A stretch of DNA of 64,000 bases from Rhodospirillaceae bacterium (GCA_009772935.1 WOUR01000027.1:1-64000); one strand, 5' to 3'. Positions 45,234 to 54,152 are shown, counted from the first letter of the stretch. Numbers and translations are program-made. The notes: generated from the sequence alone by a model not told the origin.

Positions 45234-45650
45234 ATGCGCTATGCGAGTGTCCTTCTTGTCTTTGGAGCGCTCACGGCTTGCACCAAGACGGACCCCGGTC
45301 CCGTACCGCACATGCTCAGGCTTGCCGCCACAGGCGCCGGGGCGATTCCACTGAATTGCTTCAACGATGCCTGCTGGACCGAATATCGCGATGAGGTCGT
45401 CGGCCCCTTCGAGAAATGGCGCATCTCCCTGAGGTATCAGGTGCCATACGGGTGGAAATTGATCGGGTCGGCCGATGCCAAGTTCACCGGCACCAACATT
45501 TACGGCGTCGAGACAACCGCTTGGGATACGTACTTGTTGACCTGCAGCTGGCATGCTGAAGGGGGCGTCCAAGGCAGCGCTGTAGGTGGCTACTGCATCG
45601 TCAAGGCAGAGCAACGGGAGGTGGACCCCGATACGGGTAAGCCACGCTGA
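45234..45650 (+). CDS. Putative lipoprotein, island gene
   Basis: 138 residues: type II signal peptide with lipobox LTAC at residues 13-16, so it should be lipid-anchored in the outer membrane or periplasm. Mature part has cysteines (LNCFNDACW, TCSWHAEGG, GGYCIV) and a beta-rich look. Divergent from the excisionase-like gene by 43 bases. Function unknown; local GC is lower than the chromosome. Confidence 0.65.
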   Translation: MRYASVLLVFGALTACTKTDPGPVPHMLRLAATGAGAIPLNCFNDACWTEYRDEVVGPFEKWRISLRYQVPYGWKLIGSADAKFTGTNIYGVETTAWDTYLLTCSWHAEGGVQGSAVGGYCIVKAEQREVDPDTGKPR

Positions 45651-45664
45651 GCCCGAGCAAGCTT

Positions 45665-45691
45665 CGAAGAGGCCAGGAACAGGCCTCTTCG
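45665..45691. terminator. Strong hairpin between convergent island genes
   Basis: CGAAGAGGCC-AGGAACA-GGCCTCTTCG forms a perfect 10-bp stem with a 7-base loop between the lipoprotein stop (45650) and the convergent pseudogene stop (45728). It would work in both directions, though without a long T-run. Confidence 0.65.
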
Positions 45692-46028
45692 CGAAGTGCA
45701 GGGACGGCAGGGGCACGATGCGCCCTGCTACTCGGCCGCGACCGGCAGGTATTCGCCGGCCTCCTCGCGCCAGCCAGTGCGCTTCGCATAGGCTTCGAAG
45801 GTGCCGCCGAGCACCCTCGCATCGAAGGTGCCTTTGCGCATCGACCGTAGGTCGAAGCGCGCCTGTCGTGTCGCCGCCGCCATGTTGTCGGACCCGAGAT
45901 CCCAACCATCGTCCGTGTTCTGGGACCTCGAGTTGAGGTGGGCGCGTGCTGCAGCCGAGTCGGCGTCGGCTGCGTCGGCGCCGCAAGCGAAGTCCTCCAG
46001 GAGCGTCAGCGTTGCGAACGTCGGATCG

Positions 46029-46042
46029 TCGCCGCTCGCCGC
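46029..46042. repeat. 7-bp tandem duplication (second frameshift)
   Basis: TCGCCGC is present twice in a row on the plus strand exactly where the pseudogene changes frame for the second time. Removing one copy fuses the frames. Confidence 0.8.
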
Positions 46043-46109
46043 CGAGGCTCGTATAGGCAATGTGGAGCATGGCAATCGCGCAGACTGCGTCGGCGATGGT
46101 GTAGTGGCC

Positions 46110-46125
46110 GATCAGGGGATCAGGG
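46110..46125. repeat. 8-bp tandem duplication (first frameshift)
   Basis: GATCAGGG is present twice in a row on the plus strand at the point where the pseudogene frame breaks and meets TGA. Removing one copy restores LADALIGHYT. Confidence 0.8.
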
Positions 46126-46749
46126 CATCCGCCAAGCCGGCCTTCGACTTGATCTCACCGCATTCCTCGGTGTGCGGTGGAGCGGCCACGGAAATGGCCC
46201 GGCAGAACTCGACCGGGGACGGGGCCGGGTGAGGCTGGCTCAGGTCCTCGATGATTCTGTCCAGCAGGCCGGGGCTGCGATCGGCGTGTTCCGCGATGAC
46301 CTTCAGCTTGATGGCGTTGCCTTCCGGGTCGAGCGTGTGCGCCATCAGGATGCGCTGCTGTGCGGCGCCGACTGCCGCAAGCGTGCGCTCTTCGTCGGCC
46401 TCGCTGTAGGCGTCGCGAGCTACGTCGTAGGCGCTCCACAGGTAGCGGCGGCGGGCGAGCCATGACTTGCGGTCGGCCGGGGCCCACTTGCGCCACGGCT
46501 TCCTGTTGAAGGGGCAGTTCTTCAGGCTCTCGTGGGTCTGGAGGTGTGAAAGCCAGATCAGCGCCGTGGCTGCCCGGCCCTCATGGAGGTACTGGCCGCG
46601 CTCTTCGCAGCGGGCGTCTTCGTTGCGGTCGAAGGAAAGGCCCTGCTCGCGCTCGATGCGGGCGAAGTCAGCGCCGCGGTGCTTCACCTCGGCACGGCAG
46701 GTCGCCACGGCCCAGCGGCGAAAGTTATCCCCCTCCCGGGACTACACGC

Positions 46750-47889
46750 CTAGTCTTCGAGCGTGCCCGCCAGACGCTCCGCGGCTTCGGCGTAGTCCTT
46801 CATGAAATCGTAGACGACCGATCGCGCCGACTGTTCGGTGTTCATGAGGCCGACCGCTTGGCCAACGTAGTAGGTGGCGAGACGCTGGGCGCCCTCGTGT
46901 CCGCTGGCGGCAAGCTTGTCGATTTTTGCCAGCGCCGGCCGGCTGATGAGCCCCTGGAGCGGCATCGGCAGCGGATCGGGCGCTTGGTCGCCGTGCCAGC
47001 CGTCGGTCCAGGCCGACTTGAGCTGCCGCGTCGGCTTGCCCGTCCGGCTGCGCGACCGCACGGTATCGCGCGAGGTCGCGGCCAGCATTTTCTTCTTCAC
47101 CGTCGGGGTGGTCTCGGCCTCCGCCGTCGTCAACCAGACCGAGGCCGTCCAGGCGCCGGCGGCGCCCATGGCCATGCATGCTGCCATCTGCCGCCCGGTC
47201 GCGATGCCACCGGCCGCCAGCACGTCGATGTCCTTGTAGGCCGCAACGGCCTGCAGCACCTCGGGCACGAGCACCATCGTCGAGACCTCGCCACAGTGCC
47301 CGCCCGCCTCGGTGCCGGCGACCACGAGAATGTCGACCCCTGCCTTGGCATGTTTGATCGCATGTTCCTTGGCGCCGGTGAGAGCGCCCACCAGGATGCC
47401 CTTGTCGCGCGCCCGGGCCATGATCGACGGCGGCGGCACGCCGAGCGCATTCACGAACAGCTTGATGGGATGGCTGAAGGCGACATCGAGGAGCCGCGCC
47501 GCGCCGCCTTCGCGCATGTTGTCCGTATAGTCGTGGACGCCTTGCCCGGCGGACCACAGATCGGCGGTATCGATGCCGTGCCGGGCGAGCAGGCCGGCGA
47601 CGTGCCGGCGATGCTCGGGCGGCACGCGCGCCTCGAGGTCGGCCGCCGTCAGCCCGCCCTCCTTGTCCTCCATCTTGTTGGGAATCAGCAGGTCGATCCC
47701 GTAGGGCTTGCCGTTGACATGCTCGTCGATCCACCTGAGATCGATTTCCAGGCTCTCCGCGGTGTGGGCGACGGCGCCCAGCACGCCGAAGCCACCGGCA
47801 TTCGAAACCGCGGCCACGACGTCGCGGCAATGGCTGAAAGCGAACAGGGGAAATTCGATCCCGAGTTTCCGGCACAAAGCGGACTTCAT
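46750..47889 (-). CDS. Nitronate monooxygenase
   Basis: 379 residues of the FMN-dependent 2-nitropropane dioxygenase fold. Typical features: LGIEFPLFAFSHCRDVVAAVSNAGGFGVLGA at the start, the FMN-phosphate region AGTEAGGHCGEVSTMVLVPEV, and AAGGIATGRQMAACMAMGAAG, which close the barrel. Oxidises propionate-3-nitronate-type toxins with oxygen. The ATG at 47889 starts the conserved domain; the frame is open 35 codons further. Divergent from an SDR gene over 223 bases with a strong palindrome. Confidence 0.92.
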   Translation of the reverse strand: MKSALCRKLGIEFPLFAFSHCRDVVAAVSNAGGFGVLGAVAHTAESLEIDLRWIDEHVNGKPYGIDLLIPNKMEDKEGGLTAADLEARVPPEHRRHVAGLLARHGIDTADLWSAGQGVHDYTDNMREGGAARLLDVAFSHPIKLFVNALGVPPPSIMARARDKGILVGALTGAKEHAIKHAKAGVDILVVAGTEAGGHCGEVSTMVLVPEVLQAVAAYKDIDVLAAGGIATGRQMAACMAMGAAGAWTASVWLTTAEAETTPTVKKKMLAATSRDTVRSRSRTGKPTRQLKSAWTDGWHGDQAPDPLPMPLQGLISRPALAKIDKLAASGHEGAQRLATYYVGQAVGLMNTEQSARSVVYDFMKDYAEAAERLAGTLED

Positions 47890-48027
47890 CCGACGTTCCC
47901 CTTGGGTCAAAAAGCAGATGCGGCCGAGAAGCAAGCCAGGTGGGATTGGATAGCAGTGCCTGGGGTGTCCCGGTACAATTTTCCGGACGGCCATGATGCG
48001 CCATGCAAACGTTCCGGTGACGAATTT

Positions 48028-48041
48028 TTCGTCCGGACGAA
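48028..48041. promoter_or_regulatory. 14-bp palindrome in the NMO/SDR divergent gap
   Basis: TTCGTCCGGACGAA is a perfect palindrome, and a related TTTTCCGGACGG lies about 50 bases away on the same strand. It fits an operator for a dimeric regulator acting on one or both divergent genes. The regulator is not in the window. Confidence 0.5.
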
Positions 48042-48112
48042 GACCCGGCGTGCCGGATAGGTGCTAGGTATCGAGACCCTGCGTCATCGCAATTGAATGA
48101 AAGAGAGCGGAC

Positions 48113-48880
48113 ATGGGAAGGCTCGACGGCAAGTTCGCAGCAGTGACAGGCGGAGCCTCCGGGATCGGGGAGGCGACGGTCAGGCGTTTCGTGGCCGAAG
48201 GGGCAAGCGTGGCCTTCTGCGATCGGGACGGCGCACGCGGCCAGCGTGTGGCGGCCGAACTCGAGGCCGCCGGCGGCAGGGTCGCGTTCACGGAGGCGGA
48301 CGTCGGGACCGAGGCCGCCTGCCTTGCCTTCGTCAACGGGGCCGCGGACAGGTTCGGGCGACTCGATATCCTCGTGAACAACGCCGGTATCCGCAAATAC
48401 GAGAAGATCGACGAGGCGAGCGCGGCCAGCTGGAACGAGATTCTCAACGTCAACCTGATGAGTTACGCCTTCTGTGCCAAGGCCGCGATCCCGCTGATGC
48501 GCCGCGACAACGGCGGGGCCATCGTCAACGTCGCCTCGGTCCGTTCCGTCGTGGCCGGTGGCGGCAATCTTCAGTACGACACGACCAAGGCCGCGATCGC
48601 GGGCCTGACGCGGGCGCTCGCCGCCGACCACTCGCCGGAGGGCATTCGCGTAAATGCCGTCGGTCCCGGCCCGATCTTCACGCCATTCCATCAGCGCCGC
48701 ATCGAAGCGGCGGGCGAGACGGTGGCGCAGTACAACGCCAGCGCTGCCAAGGGCACCATGCTGAAGCGCCCCGGCAGGGCCGAGGAGGTTGCCGCCGCGA
48801 TCCTGTTCCTGGCCTCCGACGATGCCTCCTACGTCACCGGCGCGCTGCTGTTTGTGGACGGCGGCATGACGGCGATGTGA
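48113..48880 (+). CDS. Short-chain dehydrogenase/reductase
   Basis: 255 residues: cofactor loop [12 protein letters not shown] motif ([13 protein letters not shown]), catalytic Tyr-Lys in [12 protein letters not shown] with a preceding Ser (VASVRSVV), and PGPIFTPF after the active site. Prefers NAD or NADP cannot be told. Substrate unknown; divergent from nitronate monooxygenase. Followed by an FKBP isomerase gene 32 bases later. Confidence 0.92.
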   Translation: MGRLDGKFAAVTGGASGIGEATVRRFVAEGASVAFCDRDGARGQRVAAELEAAGGRVAFTEADVGTEAACLAFVNGAADRFGRLDILVNNAGIRKYEKIDEASAASWNEILNVNLMSYAFCAKAAIPLMRRDNGGAIVNVASVRSVVAGGGNLQYDTTKAAIAGLTRALAADHSPEGIRVNAVGPGPIFTPFHQRRIEAAGETVAQYNASAAKGTMLKRPGRAEEVAAAILFLASDDASYVTGALLFVDGGMTAM

Positions 48881-48912
48881 GGGATGTCGCTGCTTCCATA
48901 AGGAAAAATGAC

Positions 48913-49350
48913 ATGCCAATAACCCGCCGTGTCCTGCTCGCCACCGCAACCGCAACTGTCGCCGCCGCCTATCCGGCGGCGGCGCAACCTCAGGGAAAAA
49001 CCATGACCACCCAGACCGGCCTGAAATTCATCGACACGACCGTCGGCACGGGCGCCAGCCCCAAGGAGGGGCAGACCTGCGTCATGCACTACACCGGCTG
49101 GCTCTCCAACGGCGGGGAGAAGGGCAAGAAGTTCGATTCATCGGTCGACCGCGGGTCGCCCTTCGAGTTTCCCATCGGCAAGAAGCGCGTCATCGCCGGG
49201 TGGGACGAGGGCGTCGCGAGCATGAAGGTCGGCGGCAAGCGGACGCTGATCATTCCGCCGGAATTGGGCTACGGAGCGCGCGGCGCCGGCGGAGTCATTC
49301 CGCCCAACGCGACGCTGATCTTCGATGTCGAGCTGCTGGCGGTGAAGTAG
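48913..49350 (+). CDS. Exported FKBP-type peptidyl-prolyl isomerase
   Basis: 145 residues. N-terminus [25 protein letters not shown] has a twin-Arg pair and a cleavable signal, so Tat or Sec export to the periplasm. The FKBP domain (residues 35-145) has [65 protein letters not shown], covering all drug-pocket aromatics. Catalyses prolyl isomerisation of exported proteins. AAGGA precedes the ATG. Confidence 0.93.
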   Translation: MPITRRVLLATATATVAAAYPAAAQPQGKTMTTQTGLKFIDTTVGTGASPKEGQTCVMHYTGWLSNGGEKGKKFDSSVDRGSPFEFPIGKKRVIAGWDEGVASMKVGGKRTLIIPPELGYGARGAGGVIPPNATLIFDVELLAVK

Positions 49351-49381
49351 AGCCCGGCACGTGGCAGGCTGATGCTCGTCG

Positions 49382-49693
49382 TCAAGCCTGGACCAGCGTC
49401 GTTACGGACGTCTGCCACAACCACTCCTGATAGCGGTCGGGCGTCCATCCGCCCTCGCTGACGAGCATGCGATCGATCTTGCGGCTCGTGTATATCCGCG
49501 GGGTGTGGCTGGCTTCGTCGAAGGCGCTGCCCTTCCCGGCCCTGCCGGCGTCGAAGAGGTGGCGCAGGCGCTCCTTCTGCATTCGGTAGCGGGCGCGCTC
49601 GAATTCTTCCTCGATCTTTCCGAGCGCGGGCGAGAAGCCGGAGACGGTGCGCAGTAGACGAGACCGCTGCCTTGATAACCGCGCGGACGACAT
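49382..49693 (-). CDS. Possible remnant of a TetR-type regulator C-terminus
   Basis: 103 residues. The end of the protein (SRKIDRMLVSEGGWTPDRYQEWLWQT) resembles the last helices of TetR/AcrR regulators (ligand domain ending in a GGW-x-P-x-RY pattern), but no HTH precedes it in frame. It may be a decayed or truncated gene, or unrelated. Convergent with the FKBP gene. Confidence 0.3.
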   Translation of the reverse strand: MSSARLSRQRSRLLRTVSGFSPALGKIEEEFERARYRMQKERLRHLFDAGRAGKGSAFDEASHTPRIYTSRKIDRMLVSEGGWTPDRYQEWLWQTSVTTLVQA

Positions 49694-49903
49694 GGGGTGT
49701 GAGCGCGATCGTCTCGACGGGAGAGCCGGTTGCTTTCGGATGAAAGAAGTCGCCGTGTTGGTCTGTGACTACTATTTCTTCGCCTTCGCGGGGCCTAGTC
49801 AAAAACATCGCTTCCTAAACTTGAAGCCGGGGCCATCGCGCCGGCGGAGCACTTCTTTTGAGTTGCGCTGGAACCTTTCCTGCAGGCTGGCGTCTAGATT
49901 TCT
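49694..49903. other. Non-coding leader region upstream of the lasso-like ORF
   Basis: With the stretch 50099-50229 this belongs to a 536-base gap between the TetR-like remnant and the TRAP operon. Apart from the 64-residue frame in its middle I see no convincing gene, no strong -10/-35 pair and no hairpin. GC drops slightly. Confidence 0.5.
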
Positions 49904-50098
49904 ATGCCGCCTCGCAAACCGCTCCCGCCGTCCCGCTCGAATTCAAACATTCAAGCCGGCCCGGTGGCCAGCCGGCGAGCCTATCTGCCGCCCGTGCTCC
50001 AGCGTCTAGGTACGCTGCAGGAATTGACGCGTTCCGTGGGGCATCGCGGCCGCAGAGACGGTCAGAGGAAGGGACCGCAAAAGCGAACTAGCTGGTAG
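49904..50098 (+). CDS. Orphan precursor with lasso-peptide (RiPP) leader motif
   Basis: 64 residues. The leader contains the lasso consensus Y-x2-P-x-L-x3-G-x5-T exactly: Y27, P30, L32, G36, T42 in YLPPVLQRLGTLQELT. In lasso precursors that Thr is at position -2, so the core would start at S44 (SVGHRGRRDGQ...). The ninth core residue is Asp52, the right position for an isopeptide ring. The core is very basic (9 Arg or Lys) and ends in Trp64. No lasso B or C enzyme (cysteine protease or Asn-synthetase-like) lies in the window and no Shine-Dalgarno is evident. The stop is TAG. Strong motif match, but expression and modification are inference. Confidence 0.55.
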   Translation: MPPRKPLPPSRSNSNIQAGPVASRRAYLPPVLQRLGTLQELTRSVGHRGRRDGQRKGPQKRTSW

Positions 50099-50229
50099 AT
50101 CAGCTTCAGGGCCACTGGTCAGGAACGATACGTGCTGCCTGCTCCGAGCGGCTCGGCGATATCGCCGCCAAAGCCGAGCGCGCGACTGCCGTCCAGAATG
50201 CCCGCCCTCGGCCCACTTCCTTCCCGTTC

Positions 50230-52461
50230 CTAGGCCATCCGAGTGCGGCGGACGAGCAGGAGCGCGACGAGGACGGTGGGAACGAGAATGGCGGCGGCCA
50301 TGAGCTCCATCGTCGTATTGCTGAGGGGCATGATGCCGCCGCCGGGCGTCGCCAGGACCAGACCGCCCAGCACGAGCGCCACGCGCAGGGGCCACTCGAG
50401 CATGCCGGTGCGCCGGAGATCGCCGACGCCGACCTGATAGCCCTGGATGCCGCCGCAGATGAAGGAGATCCCGACGAGGGCGGTGACGGCGAGGTAGATC
50501 GCCTCGAAGTAGGGAATGCCGCCGCCGGCCGCCGGCTGCAGCACCAGAGCCGGATTGGCGACGAAGAAGAACGGGATGAAGTAGATGATGCTTCCCACCC
50601 ACATCGATTCCCATCCCGTCTTCATCGCCGGCGCGCCGGCAATGCCGGCCGCCGCAAACGAGGCGATGGCAACCGGCGGCGTGATCGACGACAGCATGCC
50701 CCAGTAGAAGATGAACATGTGGACGGCCATCTTGTTGAGGCCGAGCTTCTCGAGGGCCGGTCCGATCAGGATGGCGAGGAAGATGTAGCAGGCGGTCGTG
50801 GTCAGCCCGAGGCCGAGGATCAGGCTGGTGAAGGCGCACATGACCAGGAGCAGGAGGACGTTGCTGCCGGCGAGGTTGAGCAGGTCGTTGGCCAGCGAGG
50901 CGATGACGCCGGTCAGCGAGAAGGCGCCGATCAGCAGGCCGCAGCCGGCGAGGATTCCGACCAGTTCGACGAAGGTCCGGCCGTTGGCCTCGAGGAAGGA
51001 GATGTACTTGCGCAGGCCCCAGCGCTTGTCCCCCCAGATCTCGTTCAGCACCAGCAACACCACCATCCCGCCCAGCGCCGGCAGCAGGGTCGCATTCATC
51101 CAGGCGTCGAAGGTACCGGGTCCGGAGGCCGCCAGCGCCTTGGGATAGCTTTCGCCGCGGACCGTCATCACCGCGGCCGCGAGCACGGCGATCGCGATGT
51201 TGATCGTGTTGGCGATCTTCCATCGGCCGGGTTGCGACCACTGGTTCAGGACCAGCAGCAGCGCCGTCGCATAGAAGGGCGCATGGCTCTCGCGCTTGAA
51301 GTACAGCAGCATGACGATCAGCAGGGCGATGACGAAGGCGTAGTACCAGCCTTCCTTGAAGGCCTGCCAGGCGCTGGGAAGCTCACGCCGCTCCAGGCCT
51401 TTCAGGCCACGGCGGGCGGCATATGAATCGACCTGCATGAACAGGCCGGCATAGAAGAGGAAGGCCGGGATGATGGCGGCGAGGGCGACCTCGGAGTAGG
51501 TCGTGCCGAGGAACTGGGCCATCACGAAGGCCGTGGCGCCCATCACCGGCGGGGCCAGCACAGCGCCCGTCGAGGCGCAGGCCTCGATGGCCCCGGAGTA
51601 GGAGGGGCTGAAGCCGGTCCGCTTCATGGTGGGTATCGTCATGGTGCCGGCGGTGAGGACATTGCTGACGATGCTGCCGGACATCATGCCGAGCAGGCCC
51701 GAGGCGAAGATGCAGACCTTGGCGGCGCCGCCGCGGAACGTGCCGCACAGCGCGAACGAAAGGTTGATGAAGAACTTGCCGGCGCCGGTCATCATGAGGG
51801 CCGTGCCGAACACCAGGAACCCGATGACGACATCGGCGAAGGCCTGGATCGGTATGCCGAGCAGGCTTTCGGTGGAGAGCATATGGTAGGCGGTGGTCTG
51901 CTCGAGCGTCGACTGGTTGCCCTTGAGCGGCCCGAGCCACGAGGCGCCGGCGAACAGCGGATAGACCGTGAACGGAAAGATGCTCAGGAGCAGGCTCCAG
52001 CCGCCCGTCCGTCGCAGCGCCTCCATCAGCACGATCCACATCAGGTAGCCCGCCCAGATTACGGGTTCGGGCGGATCACCGAACTCCCATCCGAGTTCGG
52101 CGGCCTTGCGGATGTTGATCATCAGGTAGAACGAGGCGATGGCCGTGGCCGCGAACAGCACGACGTCGTACCAGGCAACCCGGTCGACCGAGGCCCTGGC
52201 GCTGCCCGGAAAGATCACGAAGGTGAAGGGCAGCATGCAGAGGATCAGGAGGTAGAAATACTCCGTGTTGAGCGGCGTGAACCCGACGAAGAAGCGCAGG
52301 GTGAACTGCTGGTTGATGCAGAGAAAGATGGTGACCGCGGTCAATGCCACGAGCAGCCACCGCCACACGCCGGAGAGCGTGCGGGTGCGCAGGGTCTCGG
52401 CTTCGGCCGGACCGGTCTTGTGCGGGTCGTCCAGGACGACCCGCACGGCCTGATCGGTCAT
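50230..52461 (-). CDS. TRAP transporter fused permease (4TM-12TM, TAXI type)
   Basis: 743 residues with about 16 membrane helices. The first 200 residues form the DctQ-like part (four helices after a short cytosolic lead). The rest is the DctM-like part, with GGAAKVCIFASGLLGMMSGSIVSNVLTAGTMTIPTMKRTGFSP, the sodium/substrate-binding region of TRAP permeases. It works with the solute-binding protein encoded 14 bases upstream. Imports an organic acid with Na+; substrate unknown. Confidence 0.94.
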   Translation of the reverse strand: MTDQAVRVVLDDPHKTGPAEAETLRTRTLSGVWRWLLVALTAVTIFLCINQQFTLRFFVGFTPLNTEYFYLLILCMLPFTFVIFPGSARASVDRVAWYDVVLFAATAIASFYLMINIRKAAELGWEFGDPPEPVIWAGYLMWIVLMEALRRTGGWSLLLSIFPFTVYPLFAGASWLGPLKGNQSTLEQTTAYHMLSTESLLGIPIQAFADVVIGFLVFGTALMMTGAGKFFINLSFALCGTFRGGAAKVCIFASGLLGMMSGSIVSNVLTAGTMTIPTMKRTGFSPSYSGAIEACASTGAVLAPPVMGATAFVMAQFLGTTYSEVALAAIIPAFLFYAGLFMQVDSYAARRGLKGLERRELPSAWQAFKEGWYYAFVIALLIVMLLYFKRESHAPFYATALLLVLNQWSQPGRWKIANTINIAIAVLAAAVMTVRGESYPKALAASGPGTFDAWMNATLLPALGGMVVLLVLNEIWGDKRWGLRKYISFLEANGRTFVELVGILAGCGLLIGAFSLTGVIASLANDLLNLAGSNVLLLLVMCAFTSLILGLGLTTTACYIFLAILIGPALEKLGLNKMAVHMFIFYWGMLSSITPPVAIASFAAAGIAGAPAMKTGWESMWVGSIIYFIPFFFVANPALVLQPAAGGGIPYFEAIYLAVTALVGISFICGGIQGYQVGVGDLRRTGMLEWPLRVALVLGGLVLATPGGGIMPLSNTTMELMAAAILVPTVLVALLLVRRTRMA

Positions 52462-52475
52462 GACGAACGCGCCCC

Positions 52476-53621
52476 TTATTCGAAGACGACGTCCATCCCG
52501 GCCTTCTGGAGAGCGGCGCCGCGTGCCTTCAGCCAGCCCTCCGCGAAGGCCTTGTCATCCGACGGTGCGCCGGTCGCATAGGCCTTCCAGGCATCGATCA
52601 TGACCTGCTGGCGCTTCACCAGGTTGTCGTTGTGCTTCTGCGCCGCGTCCGTCCACACGCCCTTCTCCTTGAAGGCGCGGATGGTGCCGTCGTGATAGGG
52701 CACGACCCAGGTCAGGTTCTGCAACGACAGTGCCATGCCCTCGGCGCCCGGCGCGCCACCCTTGTAGGCGTCGAAGGTGTCGATCATCGCCTTGGTGATC
52801 GCATAGATCGTGTCGGCGGAGCGGTCGGCGTAGGTCATGAAGATCGGATAGGCGTAGCCCGCCATCTCGACCGGCGTTTGCGGCGAGAGGCCGCCGGCGC
52901 CGCAGGTCGCCTTCACGGGCACGAAGTAGGGCGCCTTCTTGTGGACGCGGGCCCAGCCTTCCTTGTCGCTGGCCGGCATCGGCGGAAACATGATGCCGCG
53001 CGGAGAATTGTCCGCCTCCTTGGACTGACCCGAGATCGTCGAGGTCAGGACGGCATCGACCTCGTTGTTGATGAGGCCCTTCCACATGGCGTTGTTCGAT
53101 GAGAACTGTACCGGCGTCATGTCCTTCTCGGTCAGGCCGCCGAAAGCGATCAGGGCGATGACACCCTGGCTCAGGGCCGGCGAGCCGACCACGATGCCGA
53201 GGCGCTTGCCCTTGAGGTCCTTGACCTCCTTGACACCTGTGTCCTTGGCCACGGCCAGGCCGAGCCCGTTGCACGCCGTCGCCGCCATGATCAGGCGGGT
53301 TGCCTGCGGCCCCCAGCTCTTGGTGCCGAACTCGAAAACGCCCTCCTGCGCGAAGTAGGTGCCGATGCCCATCTGCGAGATGACGGCACGGTTCGCCTTC
53401 ACCGGCGCCAGGCGCCCGGTGTCGTTGCCCGACGGCAGGACGCGGACGTCGGTGCCGAGCACGTTCTTGAACTGCTGGCCGATCGCGACGGCGATGTTGA
53501 AACCGGAAGAGCCGGTGTCGTAGGCGGTCCAGGACATCTCTTTCGGAATGGCCTGGCCAAAGGCCGGGACAGCGACGAGCAACGCCAATGCGGCGCCCAT
53601 CGACATGGTGCGTCGGTACAT
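52476..53621 (-). CDS. TAXI-family TRAP solute-binding protein
   Basis: 381 residues: signal peptide 1-23 (AFG-QA), then two lobes. Family features are WTAYDTGSSGFNIAVAIGQQFKNVLGTDVRVLPSGNDTGRLAPVKANRA and the LKGKRLGIVVGSPALSQGVIAL hinge. It binds the periplasmic substrate and hands it to the fused permease downstream. TAXI proteins characterised so far bind C4/C5 dicarboxylates such as glutamate or ketoglutarate, so this class is likely. Confidence 0.94.
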   Translation of the reverse strand: MYRRTMSMGAALALLVAVPAFGQAIPKEMSWTAYDTGSSGFNIAVAIGQQFKNVLGTDVRVLPSGNDTGRLAPVKANRAVISQMGIGTYFAQEGVFEFGTKSWGPQATRLIMAATACNGLGLAVAKDTGVKEVKDLKGKRLGIVVGSPALSQGVIALIAFGGLTEKDMTPVQFSSNNAMWKGLINNEVDAVLTSTISGQSKEADNSPRGIMFPPMPASDKEGWARVHKKAPYFVPVKATCGAGGLSPQTPVEMAGYAYPIFMTYADRSADTIYAITKAMIDTFDAYKGGAPGAEGMALSLQNLTWVVPYHDGTIRAFKEKGVWTDAAQKHNDNLVKRQQVMIDAWKAYATGAPSDDKAFAEGWLKARGAALQKAGMDVVFE

Positions 53622-53933
53622 GAAATCCTCCCTGGATGCGGCGCCACTTTCTGTGACGTCCGAATTGCAGGCATGTTGCCGGGTCGGTGGCCGCTATTCA
53701 ACCAACATTCCCTGGATGAACCCTCGGCGGCCCTCGGAGACAACCGTGAATGCCGTCCGTCGGCGGCCGGAAGACACGGCTGGCAGGCAGAGCCTGTGCC
53801 GCTTCTGCTCGGGTGGGGGTGATGCGACGAGGCGGATCCTGGGAGGGCTGCCCAGCTTGCCAGTGCGCCCGATGGCGTGCATTAGAGGGGGTCGCCCTAC
53901 CGCGGCAAACAACTCGTATTCAGGATATGCTCG
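53622..53933. other. Long 5' region between the TRAP operon and csp
   Basis: A 312-base divergent gap. I see no convincing ORF. It probably holds both promoters and a long leader for the cold-shock gene; leaders of cold-shock mRNAs often regulate translation by folding. No clear -10/-35 was picked by eye. Confidence 0.5.
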
Positions 53934-54134
53934 ATGGCTTCAGGCACGGTTAAGTGGTTCAACGCCACCAAGGGTTTCGGTTTCATCCAGCCCGACAACG
54001 GCGGCAAGGACGTGTTCGTCCATATCAGCGCGGTTGAGCGCGCGGGCCTGAACGGCCTCAACGAGGGCCAGAAGATCACGTACGATGTCGTGAACGAGCG
54101 CGGCAAGGACGCCGCCGCAAACCTCAAGGCGTAG
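53934..54134 (+). CDS. Cold shock protein, CspA family
   Basis: 66 residues with both RNA-binding motifs (KGFGFIQ for RNP1, VFVHIS for RNP2) and the family opening GTVKWFNATKGFG. Binds single-stranded RNA/DNA as a chaperone. Start at 53934, with AGGA 8 bases upstream; an out-of-frame ATG 7 bases before it could affect initiation. Followed by a clear terminator. Confidence 0.95.
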   Translation: MASGTVKWFNATKGFGFIQPDNGGKDVFVHISAVERAGLNGLNEGQKITYDVVNERGKDAAANLKA

Positions 54135-54152
54135 CGCGGGCGAACACCGCGG

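Larger units (their letters stand above)
45728..46708 (-). pseudogene. Frameshifted island gene broken by two tandem duplications
   Basis: Three reading frames on the minus strand combine into one protein of about 321 residues when one copy of an 8-bp repeat (46110-46125) and one copy of a 7-bp repeat (46029-46042) are removed. With both present, the first shift hits an immediate TGA (46112-46114) after ALIP. Restored, the junctions read LADALIGHYTIADAV and TSLGGDDPTFATL. The 5' end uses GTG 46708, or is truncated, since coding-like sequence (REGDNFRRWAV) continues upstream to a stop with no start codon. No family recognised. Confidence 0.7.
42687..46740. mobile_element. Small integrative island beside tRNA-Phe
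   Basis: The segment between tRNA-Phe and the nitronate monooxygenase gene carries a tyrosine recombinase, an excisionase-like gene and unique genes, one of them degenerate. Its GC content is visibly lower than its flanks. I could not find a repeat of the tRNA 3' end at the other side, so the right border is only approximate and the element may be decayed. Confidence 0.5.

Noticed and set aside
49269-49808. An upstream extension (about 180 codons) over the TetR-like remnant in another frame
   Set aside because: The sequence lacks family features, runs antisense through the FKBP 3' end, and looks like a shadow frame.
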